Part shown: piece after piece, positions 47,880 to 56,846 of the stretch
How the letters are laid out: each line of letters begins with the position of its first letter
How positions within the stretch are numbered: the stretch's first letter is position 1
Source: Leucobacter chromiisoli
GTDB lineage: Bacteria; Actinomycetota; Actinomycetes; Actinomycetales; Microbacteriaceae
NCBI RefSeq assembly: GCF_016522505.1
Contig: NZ_JAEHOH010000003.1
Coordinates: forward strand, 124,001-188,000
Direction: 5' to 3'
DNA length: 64,000 nt
Notes under the pieces: generated by a model
Seen by the model: only the letters and a program-made list of their open reading frames with translations
Database searches by the model: none
What the model was told of the DNA's origin: nothing
Translations under genes and position numbers: made by a program

Positions 47880-48749
47880 ATGCCCTTCGACGATCACGGA
47901 TTCCTGGTGCCCGGCGCCGTCTCCCCCCGCAGGCCGGTCCCCGCGGAGATCGCGAAGCCCCCGTACGTGGGCCTCGCCGCGCCACCGGCCTACTCGGGCG
48001 ACAACACCTACACCGAGGAGGAGATCGCCCTGATCAGGGCGTCCGGCCGCATCGCCTCGCGCGCGCTCGACGCCGTCGGCGATGCGGTGCGCCCCGGCGT
48101 GACCACCGGGGAGCTGGATCGCATCGCCCACGAGTTCGTCGTCTCGCACGGCGCCTACCCCTCGACCCTCGGCTACCGGGGATACCCGAAGTCGTGCTGC
48201 ACCTCGGTGAACGAGGTCGTCTGCCACGGCATCCCCGACGACACGGTGCTCCGCGAGGGCGACATCGTCAACGTCGACATCACCGCCTACCGGGACGGCT
48301 TCCACGGCGACACCAACCGCACCTTCCGCGTCGGAGAGGTGGCCGAGGAGGCGGATCTGCTGATCGAGCGCACCCACGAGGCGATGATGCGCGGGATCCG
48401 GGCGGCGAAGCCCGGCCGCCGGGTCAACGTGATCGGCCGCGTCATCGAGACCTACGCGAAGCGCTTCGGCTACGGCGTCGTCCGCGACTTCACGGGCCAC
48501 GGCGTCGGCTCCTCGTTCCACACCGGTCTCATCATCCCGCACTACGACTCGGCGCCGCGCTTCGACGACGTCATCGTGCCGAACATGGTCTTCACCGTCG
48601 AGCCGATGCTCACCCTCGGCACGCACGAGTGGGACATGTGGGCGGACGAGTGGACGGTCACGACGCGCGACAAGAGCCTGACGGCGCAGTTCGAGCACAC
48701 GATCGTCGTCCGTGAGAGCGGGTTCGAGATCCTGACCCTCTCGGAGTAG
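47880..48749 (+). CDS. map: Methionine aminopeptidase type I
   Basis: Removes the N-terminal methionine from nascent proteins using two divalent metals. The 289-residue protein carries an N-terminal extension of about 40 residues (PFDDHGFLVPGAVSP), as in actinobacterial MapB-like enzymes. Metal ligands include the Asp pair in NVDITAYRDGFHGDTNRTF, His in FTGHGVGSSFH and Glu in VFTVEPML and FEHTIVV. It is divergent from the SPOR-like gene. Confidence 0.95.
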   Translation: MPFDDHGFLVPGAVSPRRPVPAEIAKPPYVGLAAPPAYSGDNTYTEEEIALIRASGRIASRALDAVGDAVRPGVTTGELDRIAHEFVVSHGAYPSTLGYRGYPKSCCTSVNEVVCHGIPDDTVLREGDIVNVDITAYRDGFHGDTNRTFRVGEVAEEADLLIERTHEAMMRGIRAAKPGRRVNVIGRVIETYAKRFGYGVVRDFTGHGVGSSFHTGLIIPHYDSAPRFDDVIVPNMVFTVEPMLTLGTHEWDMWADEWTVTTRDKSLTAQFEHTIVVRESGFEILTLSE

Positions 48750-48825
48750 CCGCACCCGACGCCGCGGTCGCGGGCGCCCCAGCACGAGACGCGGCCCGGC
48801 GCGAGAGGGCGGCCCGGCGCCGGCG

Positions 48826-50418
48826 CTACGCCTCGCTCGAGACGTCGGCGAGCACCCGCGGCCAGCGGCGGTCCAGCGCCCTGCCCCCGATGACCGCGCC
48901 CGCCCAGGTCGCGGCACCCCCCAGGAGCAGACCGCACGCCAGGCTCACCCACCCGAGCGAGGGCGTCCAGAAGCTCGCGATCGCGAACCCCAGGGCCGGA
49001 CCGCCCACGACGAGCGTGATCGGCATGACGACGATCATCGCGAGCAGCGACTGCACCCCGCCCGAGGAGCCGCGACCGAAGGGGTTGGCTCCCGGAGCGG
49101 GTGCGCGGCCGGGCAGGTACGCCCCGACGGCCGATGCCGCCCCCGCAGCCGCGAGCGACAGTCCGAGCGCCGCGCCGAGACTCGCGGGGAGCAGCGCCCA
49201 GGAGCCGACGAGCAGGCAGGCGAGCACGCAGAGGATCACGGTGAGCGGGATCGCGAGGATCCCGATGCCGAGCAGCCTGCCGACCCGGTCGGCGGTCCCG
49301 CGGACGCCGGTCAGGATGTGGAGCGCGACGGCGTCGTTGTCGTAGGCGACGTCCATCTGCACGATCGTGCAGATCAGGAGCGCGTTGATCGAGGGCAGCA
49401 GCACGAGGGCCGGTCCGAAGGTCACGCCGCCGTCGCGGAGGCCGTTCATCGCGAACACCCCGAGCAGGAGGGCGGGGAGCACGAGCAGCATCACGGTGTT
49501 GACGAGATGCCGCGGATCCCGGCGGCGATAGCGCAGGGTGCGGGCCGCGACGGCCCCCACCGGCGTGGCCGGGAGGACGCGGTCCACGAGGCCGCCGGAG
49601 CGCACCCGCCCGCCACCGCCTCCCGAGATGGGAGCGACCAGTCGCGCGGCCAGCAGTCGCTCGGCCGCGAGCCAGAGCACGACGACCGTGGCGAGCGCGA
49701 CGGCCAGCCTGAGCACCGCGACGAGCCATTCGCCCTCGGCGACGGCCGCGGGCACGCCGAACGCCGCGCCGAGCGGCGTCCAGGCGAGCACGTCCGCGGC
49801 GGCCGCGAGGCTCTCGGACGGCGCATCGAGCTCGCCGACGGCGGTCAGCAGCAGGTTGAGCAGCAGCCCCGAGCAGGCGACGAGCAGCACCCCGAGGGTC
49901 AGCACCAGATCGCGCGTGCGCCGACGCGCGAGCCACCGGGCGAGCAGGCCGCCGATCACCCTGGCGCCCAGCACGCAGACCATCAGCGCCACGGGCGCGA
50001 GCAGGGTGGCCGCCAGCGCCGCCGCGAGGCTGACCGACCAGCCCACGAGCATCAGCAGCAGCGCGATCGTCGTGCCGATGCCGCCGATCGTCGTGGCCCC
50101 CGCGACGGTCAGACCGGGAAGCAGCGAGCGGGCGCGCACGGGGAGCAGGGCGAAGCGCTCGGGGGCGAGCGAGTCGTCGGAGCTGACGAAGATCGTCCCG
50201 ATCCACCACCCCGCGGTGATGGCGGATCCCACGAGCACGAGCGCCGTGACCGCGAGATCCGGGGCCGCCAGGCGCAGCGCGCCGAGGGCCAGCGCGAGCG
50301 TGCCGAGCATTCCCAGGGCGACCAGCCCGCTCACCACCAGGGCGACGATGAACCAGGGGTTCCTGCCCAGCTGATGACCGAGCTGGCGCCACCGGAGGCC
50401 TACGAGGATCGCAACCAC
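48826..50418 (-). CDS. ABC exporter membrane protein (ABC-2-like, 530 aa)
   Basis: A 530-residue polytopic membrane protein with about 12 hydrophobic segments, including FIVALVVSGLVALGMLGTLA, LLLMLVGWSVSLAAALAATL, MLLVLPALLLGVFAM and ILAIPLTVILCVLACLLVGSW. The GTG start overlaps the upstream ATPase gene by 19 bases, so the two form a transporter. A cargo cannot be named. The central loop (about 265-330) is cytoplasmic and Gly-rich. Confidence 0.85.
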   Translation of the reverse strand: MVAILVGLRWRQLGHQLGRNPWFIVALVVSGLVALGMLGTLALALGALRLAAPDLAVTALVLVGSAITAGWWIGTIFVSSDDSLAPERFALLPVRARSLLPGLTVAGATTIGGIGTTIALLLMLVGWSVSLAAALAATLLAPVALMVCVLGARVIGGLLARWLARRRTRDLVLTLGVLLVACSGLLLNLLLTAVGELDAPSESLAAAADVLAWTPLGAAFGVPAAVAEGEWLVAVLRLAVALATVVVLWLAAERLLAARLVAPISGGGGGRVRSGGLVDRVLPATPVGAVAARTLRYRRRDPRHLVNTVMLLVLPALLLGVFAMNGLRDGGVTFGPALVLLPSINALLICTIVQMDVAYDNDAVALHILTGVRGTADRVGRLLGIGILAIPLTVILCVLACLLVGSWALLPASLGAALGLSLAAAGAASAVGAYLPGRAPAPGANPFGRGSSGGVQSLLAMIVVMPITLVVGGPALGFAIASFWTPSLGWVSLACGLLLGGAATWAGAVIGGRALDRRWPRVLADVSSEA

Positions 50419-51230
50419 GCCAGCGTCTCCTCTCCCAGATCGTGCGACCCGACGAGGTCGAGGAATCGCTGCTGCAGGCTCATCCCGGCACGCACCTCGT
50501 CGAGCGAGCCGTGCGCCAGCAGCCGCCCCTCGGCGAGGATCGCGACGCGGTCGCAGAGCGACTCGACGAGCTCCATCACGTGGCTGGAGAGCACGACGGT
50601 GCCTCCCCCGGCGACGAAGGCCCGGAGGATCTGGCGGATGGTCTCGCCGGATACGGGGTCGACGGCCTCGAAGGGCTCGTCGAGGATCAGCAGTCGCGGG
50701 GCGTGGATCAGCGCGCAGGCGAGGCCGATCTTCTTCTTCATGCCGGCCGAGTAGTCGACGACGAGCGTGCCGGCCGCATCCGCGAGTCCGAGCGCCCCGA
50801 TGAGCTCGGCGGACCGGCCCGCGATGTCGGTCTCGTCCATGCCCCGCAGCAGGCCGCTGTAGCGCAGCAGCTCAGTGCCGGTCAGCCGGTCGAACATGCG
50901 GATGCCATCCGGAAGCACGCCCAGGCGCGCCTTCGCGCCCGCCGGGTCCCGCCACACGTCGGCGCCGAGCACCCACGCGGTTCCCGCGTCGGGCTGCAGC
51001 AATCCGGTCGTCATCGCCAGCGCCGTGGTCTTCCCCGCGCCGTTCGGGCCGAGGAGCCCGAGCATGGTGCCCGCCGGCACGTCGAGCGTGAGATCCTCGA
51101 CGGCGACCTTGGAGCCGAACCGCTTGCGGAGGTTCCTGAGGGCGAGCACGGGTGGAGAGGGCTCCGGGAGGTGCGGGGGCTCCGGGAGGTGCGGGGGCTC
51201 TGAAAGGGGCGGGGGCTCTGGGAGGGACAT
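50400..51230 (-). CDS. ABC transporter ATP-binding protein with repetitive proline-rich N-terminus
   Basis: A 276-residue ATPase: Walker A GPNGAGKTTA, signature YSAGMKKKIGLA (an atypical version of LSGGQ), Walker B LLILDEPFEAVD and the switch His in VVLSSHVMELV. The N-terminal ~28 residues repeat PEPPHL units, encoded by 18-base tandem repeats (about 51166-51225), and are probably disordered. It pairs with the membrane protein gene that overlaps its 3' end. The ATG is preceded by the divergent pseudogene region. Confidence 0.9.
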   Translation of the reverse strand: MSLPEPPPLSEPPHLPEPPHLPEPSPPVLALRNLRKRFGSKVAVEDLTLDVPAGTMLGLLGPNGAGKTTALAMTTGLLQPDAGTAWVLGADVWRDPAGAKARLGVLPDGIRMFDRLTGTELLRYSGLLRGMDETDIAGRSAELIGALGLADAAGTLVVDYSAGMKKKIGLACALIHAPRLLILDEPFEAVDPVSGETIRQILRAFVAGGGTVVLSSHVMELVESLCDRVAILAEGRLLAHGSLDEVRAGMSLQQRFLDLVGSHDLGEETLAWLRSS

Positions 51231-51328
51231 GTCTCCATCTCATCATCGGCCGCGACTCGGATCACCCCTCTCCGTCGGAGTTTCACGGAGAGGCGGGCGC
51301 CGAGCCGCGGCTGCCCGGAGAGCCGTGA

Positions 51329-51877
51329 TGGAGAACCCAGCTCCTCGTCCTCAGTCTGCTGCTGTCCGCCCGGATCCGTTCCGACGTCGCCACGGCGACG
51401 GCCCGGGAGCTCTTCTCGTCGGGATGGAGGACCCCTCGCCGCCTGCGCGAGAGCACCTGGCAGCAGCGGGTCGATGCGCTGGGGCGCGGAGGGTACCGGC
51501 GCTACGACGAGAGCACCGCGACCCGCCTGGACGAAGCCGCCGAACTGCTGATCGACCGCTGGAACGGAGACCTCCGCCGGCTCAGGGACGAGGCGGAGGA
51601 CGATCCCTCCCGCATCTCGAAGATCTTGCAGGAGTTCGACGGCATCGGCCCGGTCGGTGCGAGCATCTTCCTCCGCGAGGTCCAGCAGGTGTGGCCGGCC
51701 GTTCGTCCGTTCGCCGACGCGCTCGTGCTCGAGGGCGCGCGGGCGGCCGGCCTGCCGCAGGACGCCGACGAGCTCGCGAAGACGGTCGGCGGGGACCGGC
51801 TCGCGAGCCTCGCGGCGGCGCTCGTGCGCGTGGCGCGCGATCCCGAGCTGCTGCAGCGGGAGGCCGACGACCGCTGA
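51329..51877 (+). pseudogene. HhH-GPD-like endonuclease, broken or start-less gene
   Basis: About 182 codons encode a protein resembling actinobacterial helix-hairpin-helix endonuclease III-like enzymes: LLLSARIRSDVATATAREL, GGYRRYDESTATRLDEAAEL and the HhH region EFDGIGPVGASIFLREVQ. The in-frame TGA at 51326-51328 precedes it, and upstream codons in the same frame (EFHGEAGAEPR) also resemble the family's N-terminus, so a nonsense mutation is likely. No ATG or GTG occurs in frame before the TTG at 51626, which would give only the C-terminal 83 residues. No iron-sulfur cysteines are present, as expected for this subgroup. Confidence 0.72.
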
Positions 51878-51893
51878 GGCGTGCGGAGCGAGG

Positions 51894-52281
51894 GGAATGG
51901 GCCGGATCATACGCCGGGTTCTGTCCCGCGCCGCCGAAGCGGCCCGGTGACGGTCATCTCTCTCGGGGCACTGTTGCCAGTACCCTCCAGCGGCCAACCC
52001 GCAGACTCGGCGAGGAGCGTCGTCGTCTGCTGTACGGCCTTGCTGCGGACGAGGTTTACCTGGCCGCCCGTGTCGCCACGGACGCCGGTGGTCTCTTACA
52101 CCACCCTTTCACCCGTGCCACCCCGGCGAGCCGGGGCGGTCGGTCTGCTCTCTGTTGCACTTGCTCGCGGGTCACCCCGGGTGGGCGTTACCCACCGTCC
52201 TCCTCTGTGCAGCCCGGACGTTCCTCGGCGCGACGCGCACGGGGTGCGCGCCGCGACGCGACCGTCTCACCGACCCATTCC
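51894..52281 (-). ncRNA. rnpB: RNase P RNA (class A)
   Basis: The catalytic RNA of RNase P, which trims tRNA 5' leaders. The conserved region I, GAGGAACGTCCGGGC, is at 52212-52226 on the minus strand, and the 3' conserved ACAGAACCCGGCGTATGATC is at 51905-51924. Helix P1 pairs GGAATGGGTCGG (52270-52281) with CCGGCCCATTCC (51894-51905) with one G.U. The ~388 nt length fits actinobacterial class A RNAs. Ends are set by P1 and may be off by a few bases. Confidence 0.95.
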
Positions 52282-52301
52282 GGCGACCAGTCTACCCCGG
52301 T

Positions 52302-53033
52302 CTACTCCTCGACGCGCACGAGGATGGCGCCGGATCCGGGGCAGAAGACGATCTCGTCGGGGGCCGCCGCCCGGATGTCGGCGAGCTCGCCGGGAGCGAG
52401 GGCCATGTTGCTCCCCTCGGAGACGTTGCCGCGCAGGCGGGCGGCCCCGATGCCGGTGCGGGCGCGGGTCTCCTCGTAGAGGTCGAGCACGTCGCGCTGC
52501 AGCTCGGCCGCGAGCAGGGAGCGCTCCTCGGCCCGCCGCGCGATGTCGGCGTCGAGCTCCTGCTCGGCGGCCGCGATCCGCGTCCGCAGCGCGGCCCGAC
52601 GCTCCTCGACGCCCGCGAGGTCCCCCTCGGCCTCGTCGAATCGGGCCTGGGTGGCCTCGAACCCCTCCATCGCCTCGAGCTCCCGATCCTCGAGCTCCGA
52701 CTGCCGCCTGGCGAGCGCGTCGAGCTCGCTCTGCAGCGCCTGCGCCTCCTTGCTGGAGGTGCTCGCCGCGATCAGCTCGTTGTCACGGGCGCGGCGCTGG
52801 CGCACGAGCTCGACGTCGGACTCGAGCCGATCGATCTCCGCGCGCTGCGCGTCGAGCTCCCGCTGGGCGGCCATGAAGCGCTCCTTGGCCGAGGTGTGCT
52901 CGCCGCCGAGCGCCTCGAGCTCCGCGCGTTCGGTCAGCTGCTGCCGCTTCCGGCGCAGGCGCGCCTCGGCATTGTCGAGCTCTTGCAGGTCGAGGAGCAG
53001 CTGCTGCTGGCGAGGACTGGCCTTCATGGTCAC
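52302..53033 (-). CDS. Coiled-coil 'zinc ribbon' family protein (DUF164-like)
   Basis: A 243-residue protein dominated by a long coiled coil (about residues 10-180, heptad-rich ELDALARRQSELEDRELEAM) followed by a short domain. The family's C-terminal zinc ribbon normally has two CxxC pairs; only one Cys remains here (VFCPGSGAILVRVEE), so zinc binding is probably lost. The GTG start shares GTGA with the Nif3 gene and gives a start (VTMKASP) like family members; an ATG at 53027 is the alternative. It lies between Nif3 and rnpB, a typical actinobacterial order. Confidence 0.85.
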   Translation of the reverse strand: MTMKASPRQQQLLLDLQELDNAEARLRRKRQQLTERAELEALGGEHTSAKERFMAAQRELDAQRAEIDRLESDVELVRQRRARDNELIAASTSSKEAQALQSELDALARRQSELEDRELEAMEGFEATQARFDEAEGDLAGVEERRAALRTRIAAAEQELDADIARRAEERSLLAAELQRDVLDLYEETRARTGIGAARLRGNVSEGSNMALAPGELADIRAAAPDEIVFCPGSGAILVRVEE

Positions 53034-53866
53034 CACGATAGCGGTCGGTCCCCGCCCACGGCGAACGTCCAGGGGTCGGTGCGGATCGTGCTCACCCGGA
53101 ACTCGACGCCGGGCAGCGCCTCCGCCAACCGGTCCGCGGCACCCTCGAGCCAGAGCGACTCGCTGGCCCAGTGGGAGACGTCCACGAGCGCGGGGCCGCC
53201 GACCACGAGCGCGTGCTCCAGCGACTCCTGCGCCGGATGATGCCTGAGGTCCGACGTGACGTAGACGTCGGCGCCGCGCACCGCCGGGTGGTCGAGCAGG
53301 CTGTCCCCGGCCCCGCCGAGCACCGCGACGCGGCGCACGAGCCGCTCGGGATCCCCCGCGACACGCACCCCGCCGGCCGTCGCCGGCAGAGCCGCCGCGA
53401 CTCGTTCGGCGAAGGCCGCGAGGGAGAGCTCCCCGTCGAGCTCTCCGACCCTGCCGAGGCCCGCCGCCGGCTCGAGGCCCGGCACGATCGGCTCCGACGC
53501 CGAGAGCCCGAGGCGGACGGCGAGCACGTCGGAGACGCCCTGCTCGGGAGAGTCCGCGTTGGTGTGCGCGGCGAGCAGCGCGCAGTCGCCGCGGATCAGC
53601 CGCGCGAGCAGCGCGCCCTTCGCGGTGTCCTCGGCCACCGTGTGCACGCCGCGCAGCAGCAGCGGGTGGTGGGTGAGCAGCGCGCCCGCGCCCCACTCGA
53701 TCGCCTCGTCGACGGTGGCGCCCACCGCGTCGACTGCGAGCAGGACCCGGCGCAGCGGCGCGTCGTCGCGACCCGTCACGAGACCGACGCGGTCCCACGC
53801 CTCGGCGGTCTCGGCGGGCCAGAACCGCTCGGCGACGCGGCGGAGATCGGCGAGTGTGGCAGTCAT
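53030..53866 (-). CDS. Nif3-like dinuclear metal center protein
   Basis: A 278-residue member of the Nif3/NGG1p-interacting-factor family, structurally hexameric and with two metals per subunit. Metal ligands are visible in LLTHHPLLLRG, LLAAHTNAD and the C-terminal VDVSHWASE. The activity is unclear (a GTP cyclohydrolase I-type 2 annotation is common but not established). Its 3' end overlaps the coiled-coil gene. Confidence 0.92.
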   Translation of the reverse strand: MTATLADLRRVAERFWPAETAEAWDRVGLVTGRDDAPLRRVLLAVDAVGATVDEAIEWGAGALLTHHPLLLRGVHTVAEDTAKGALLARLIRGDCALLAAHTNADSPEQGVSDVLAVRLGLSASEPIVPGLEPAAGLGRVGELDGELSLAAFAERVAAALPATAGGVRVAGDPERLVRRVAVLGGAGDSLLDHPAVRGADVYVTSDLRHHPAQESLEHALVVGGPALVDVSHWASESLWLEGAADRLAEALPGVEFRVSTIRTDPWTFAVGGDRPLSW

Positions 53867-53875
53867 CCCGCCACC

Positions 53876-54541
53876 CTACCGGCGCAGCAACCTGCGGGCG
53901 AGCACGTTGCCCAGCACCTGCACGAGCTGCACGATCACGATGATGATGATCACCGCGGACCACGTCACCCACGGGTTGAACTGCCGGTAGCCGTACTGCA
54001 GCGCGAAGTTGCCGAGGCCGCCGCTGCCGATCACCCCCGCCATCGCGGTCATGTCGACCACCGCGATGAACGCGAAGGTGTAGCCGAGCACGAGCGGACC
54101 GAGCCCCTCGGGGATCAGCACGGTCAGGATCGTGCGGAGGGGGCCCGCGCCCATCGCCCTCGCCGCCTCGATGACGCCCGGGGAGACCGTGAGCAGGTTC
54201 TGCTCCACGAGCCTCGCGATCCCGAACGCCGCGGCGAAGGAGAGCGTGAAGATCAGCGCGCGATCGCCGATGCCGGTGCCCATCACCACCCGCGCGAGCG
54301 GCTGCAGCGCCGCGATCAGGATCACGAAGGGGATCGGCCGGAAGAAGTTGACGAGGAAGTTGAGCACCCAGAACACGGGGCGGTTGGCGAGCAGCCCGCC
54401 CTGCCGGGTCACGGTGAGCGCGACGCCGATGACGAGGCCCAGCACGCCGCCGACGCCCATCGCGATCGCGACGTAGACGAGGGTCTGGACGGTCGCCTCG
54501 AGGAACTTGCCGTCGGAGATGAGTTCGAGGAGCTTGTCCAT
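53876..54541 (-). CDS. metI: Methionine ABC transporter permease
   Basis: A 221-residue membrane protein with about five transmembrane segments; the coupling helix EAARAMGAGPLRTILTVLIP is the MetI signature. Its start overlaps the stop of metN by one base (TGATG), showing coupled translation. With MetN and MetQ it imports D- and L-methionine. Confidence 0.93.
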   Translation of the reverse strand: MDKLLELISDGKFLEATVQTLVYVAIAMGVGGVLGLVIGVALTVTRQGGLLANRPVFWVLNFLVNFFRPIPFVILIAALQPLARVVMGTGIGDRALIFTLSFAAAFGIARLVEQNLLTVSPGVIEAARAMGAGPLRTILTVLIPEGLGPLVLGYTFAFIAVVDMTAMAGVIGSGGLGNFALQYGYRQFNPWVTWSAVIIIIVIVQLVQVLGNVLARRLLRR

Positions 54542-55569
54542 CAGGCGAGCACCTCCAGCTCGGTCTCCTTCGCGAGCGCCACGATGGCGTCGTCGATGCG
54601 CGCGTCGTCGCCGATGAGCTCGAGCGTGAGCTTGCCGAAGCTGCGTCCGCCGACGTCGGTGATGCCGCCGTGGACGATGCTGACCCCCACCCCGCGCTCG
54701 GCCAGCGCCCGGAAGACGACGGGCTGGTCGACGTCGCCGTCACGGAAGGTCATCGTGACGAGCTTGCCGCGATGCCGCCGGCGCAGCTCTTCGAGGTGCC
54801 CCGTCTCGGGCTCGGTCGGCAGCGCCGTCGAGACGAAGCGCCTGGTGGTCTCGGTCCGCGGATCGGAGAAGACGTCGAAGACGTCGCCCTGCTCGACGGC
54901 CCGCCCGCCGTCCATCACCGTCACCCGCTGCGCGATCTCGCGCACGACGTCCATCTCGTGGGTGATGAGGATGATCGTGATCCCGAACTCGGAGTTGATC
55001 CGCTTCAGCAGCGCCAGCACCTCCTGGGAGGTCTCCGGGTCGAGCGCGCTCGTCGCCTCGTCGGCCAGCAGCACGCCGGGGTTCGTGGCGAGCGCCCGCG
55101 CGATGCCGACGCGCTGCTTCTGCCCGCCGGAGAGCTGATCGGTGTAGGCGGAGGCCCGGTCGCCGAGGCCGACGAAGTCGAGCAGCTCGGCCACGCGGCG
55201 ACGACGCTCCTCGGCCGGCATCCCCGCGACGAGGAGCGGGTACTCGACGTTCTTCGAGACCGTCTTCGAGTGGAAGAGGTTGAACTGCTGGAAGATCATG
55301 CCGATGCGGCCCCTGATGGCGCGCAGCCCGCGCTCCGAGAGCCCGGTCACCTCGTCGTCGCCCACGAGGATCCGGCCGCTCGTCGCCGGCTCGAGGCCGT
55401 TGACGAGGCGCAGCAGCGTGCTCTTGCCCGCCCCGGAGTACCCGATGACGGCATGGATCTCGCCCGAGGCGACGTCGATCGAGACGTCGTCCACGGCCAC
55501 GATGGGGGCGGACCCCTTCCCGCGCCCGGGGTAGCGCTTGCCCACCCCGATCATCTGCACACGCGTCAT
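54541..55569 (-). CDS. metN: Methionine ABC transporter ATP-binding protein
   Basis: A 342-residue ATPase: Walker A GYSGAGKST, Q-loop IFQQFNLF, signature LSGGQKQRVGIARAL and Walker B VLLADEATSALD. The last ~75 residues form the ACT-like NIL domain that binds methionine and inhibits transport (MTFRDGDVDQPVVFRALAER). The ATG has AGGGAA upstream. It is followed by metI and preceded by metQ, in the order metQ-metN-metI. Confidence 0.95.
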   Translation of the reverse strand: MTRVQMIGVGKRYPGRGKGSAPIVAVDDVSIDVASGEIHAVIGYSGAGKSTLLRLVNGLEPATSGRILVGDDEVTGLSERGLRAIRGRIGMIFQQFNLFHSKTVSKNVEYPLLVAGMPAEERRRRVAELLDFVGLGDRASAYTDQLSGGQKQRVGIARALATNPGVLLADEATSALDPETSQEVLALLKRINSEFGITIILITHEMDVVREIAQRVTVMDGGRAVEQGDVFDVFSDPRTETTRRFVSTALPTEPETGHLEELRRRHRGKLVTMTFRDGDVDQPVVFRALAERGVGVSIVHGGITDVGGRSFGKLTLELIGDDARIDDAIVALAKETELEVLA

Positions 55570-55697
55570 GCGCGGTTCCCTTCCTGTTGCCGACGGGCGG
55601 CGTCGCCGGAGCGGCGACCCCGCTCCGGCGACGTGCCGGATCGGGGCGCCCGGCTCGGCCGAACGCCCCGATCCTATGCCGCCGCGGCCGTGCGCGA

Positions 55698-56573
55698 CTA
55701 CTGCGCGCGGATCTCGTCCTCGACCTCGGTGCGGATCCTCTCGAGCTCCTCGGCGGGGGTGTCGAGCATGATCGCGCTGTCGCCCGAGTTCTCGAGCACA
55801 CCGGCCTGCACCTCCTCGTTGGTCTGGTAGATCTCCACCAGCTTGAGGTAGGTCGGGTCGTCGGCGTCCTCGGCCCGCGTCGCGAAGATGTTGATGAACG
55901 GCTGCGCCGACTCCGCCCCCGGATCGTCCTGGAAGAGCGCCTCGTCGAATTCGAGGCCCGCGTCGGTGACGAAGTCGTTGTTCACGACCGCGGCGTCGAC
56001 GTCGGAGAGGGAGGTCGCGGTGAACGACGCGTCCATCTCGGTCACGGTGACCCTCGACGCGTCCTCGTCGATCTCGGCGGGCGTCGAGAACAGCGTGCCG
56101 CCGTCGGTCAGCTCGATCAGCCCGGCCTCCTGCAGCACGTTCAGCGCCCGAGCGCGGTTGGTCGGGTCCTGGGGCACCGCGACGGTGCCGCCCTCCGGGA
56201 TGTCCTCGAGCGAGTCGTGCTGCGTCGAGAAGAGCCCGAGCGGGTAGATCGCGGTCGCCCCGATCGCGACCAGGTCGTCGTCGTTGCTGACGTTGTAGTC
56301 GGCGAGGTACTGGATGTGCTGGAACTGGTTGAGATCCAGCTCGCCCTCCGACACCGCCGGGTTGGGCTGGTTGTAGTCGGTGAAGTCCTGGAGCTCCACC
56401 GCGATGCCCTCCTCCGCGGCGGCGTCGACGAACGTCTGCCAGTAGGGGTCGCTCGCGCCGACGACGCCGATCGTGACGGTGTCCTCGGACGAGCAGCCCG
56501 CCAGTGCGGTGCTCGCCGCGAGGGCGAGAGCGGTGACGGATGCGGCGAGAAGGCCGCGCTTCTTCACAGTCAT
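55698..56573 (-). CDS. metQ: Methionine-binding lipoprotein (NLPA family)
   Basis: A 291-residue receptor. The signal peptide MTVKKRGLLAASVTALALA ends at the lipobox LAGC, giving a lipidated protein; the mature part has VGASDPYWQTFVDAAAEEGI and LDLNQFQHIQYLADYN typical of MetQ. The ATG has GAGGTCACC upstream. First gene of the met transport operon. I looked for a SAM riboswitch in the 270-base leader and found no recognisable one. Confidence 0.94.
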   Translation of the reverse strand: MTVKKRGLLAASVTALALAASTALAGCSSEDTVTIGVVGASDPYWQTFVDAAAEEGIAVELQDFTDYNQPNPAVSEGELDLNQFQHIQYLADYNVSNDDDLVAIGATAIYPLGLFSTQHDSLEDIPEGGTVAVPQDPTNRARALNVLQEAGLIELTDGGTLFSTPAEIDEDASRVTVTEMDASFTATSLSDVDAAVVNNDFVTDAGLEFDEALFQDDPGAESAQPFINIFATRAEDADDPTYLKLVEIYQTNEEVQAGVLENSGDSAIMLDTPAEELERIRTEVEDEIRAQ

Positions 56574-56846
56574 GGGTGACCTCATTCGCGATCCCGGCGG
56601 ACCGCGCCGGGGAATCTGGGGCCCGGCGCGCAGCCGGGCGGGAACCATTCCAGCGTGCGGCAGCGCGCGCGTTTTCCGAAACTGTGTGACGCTCCGTGAC
56701 GGTCTCCCCGCGGCGACGGCCGGAGCCCCCGAATCTCCGCGGCGCCGGGCCCCGGCGCCGCCGCGACGTGGGATACTGGAGGCGACGCCACAGGGCGCCG
56801 GCGGGCAGGCCGAAACTCCTCACCAGGGAAAGGACCAACCGTTCAC

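Noticed and set aside
56574-56846. SAM or other riboswitch in the metQ leader
   Set aside because: I searched the sequence by eye for conserved SAM-riboswitch core motifs and pairing and found none; the leader is short of recognisable structure.
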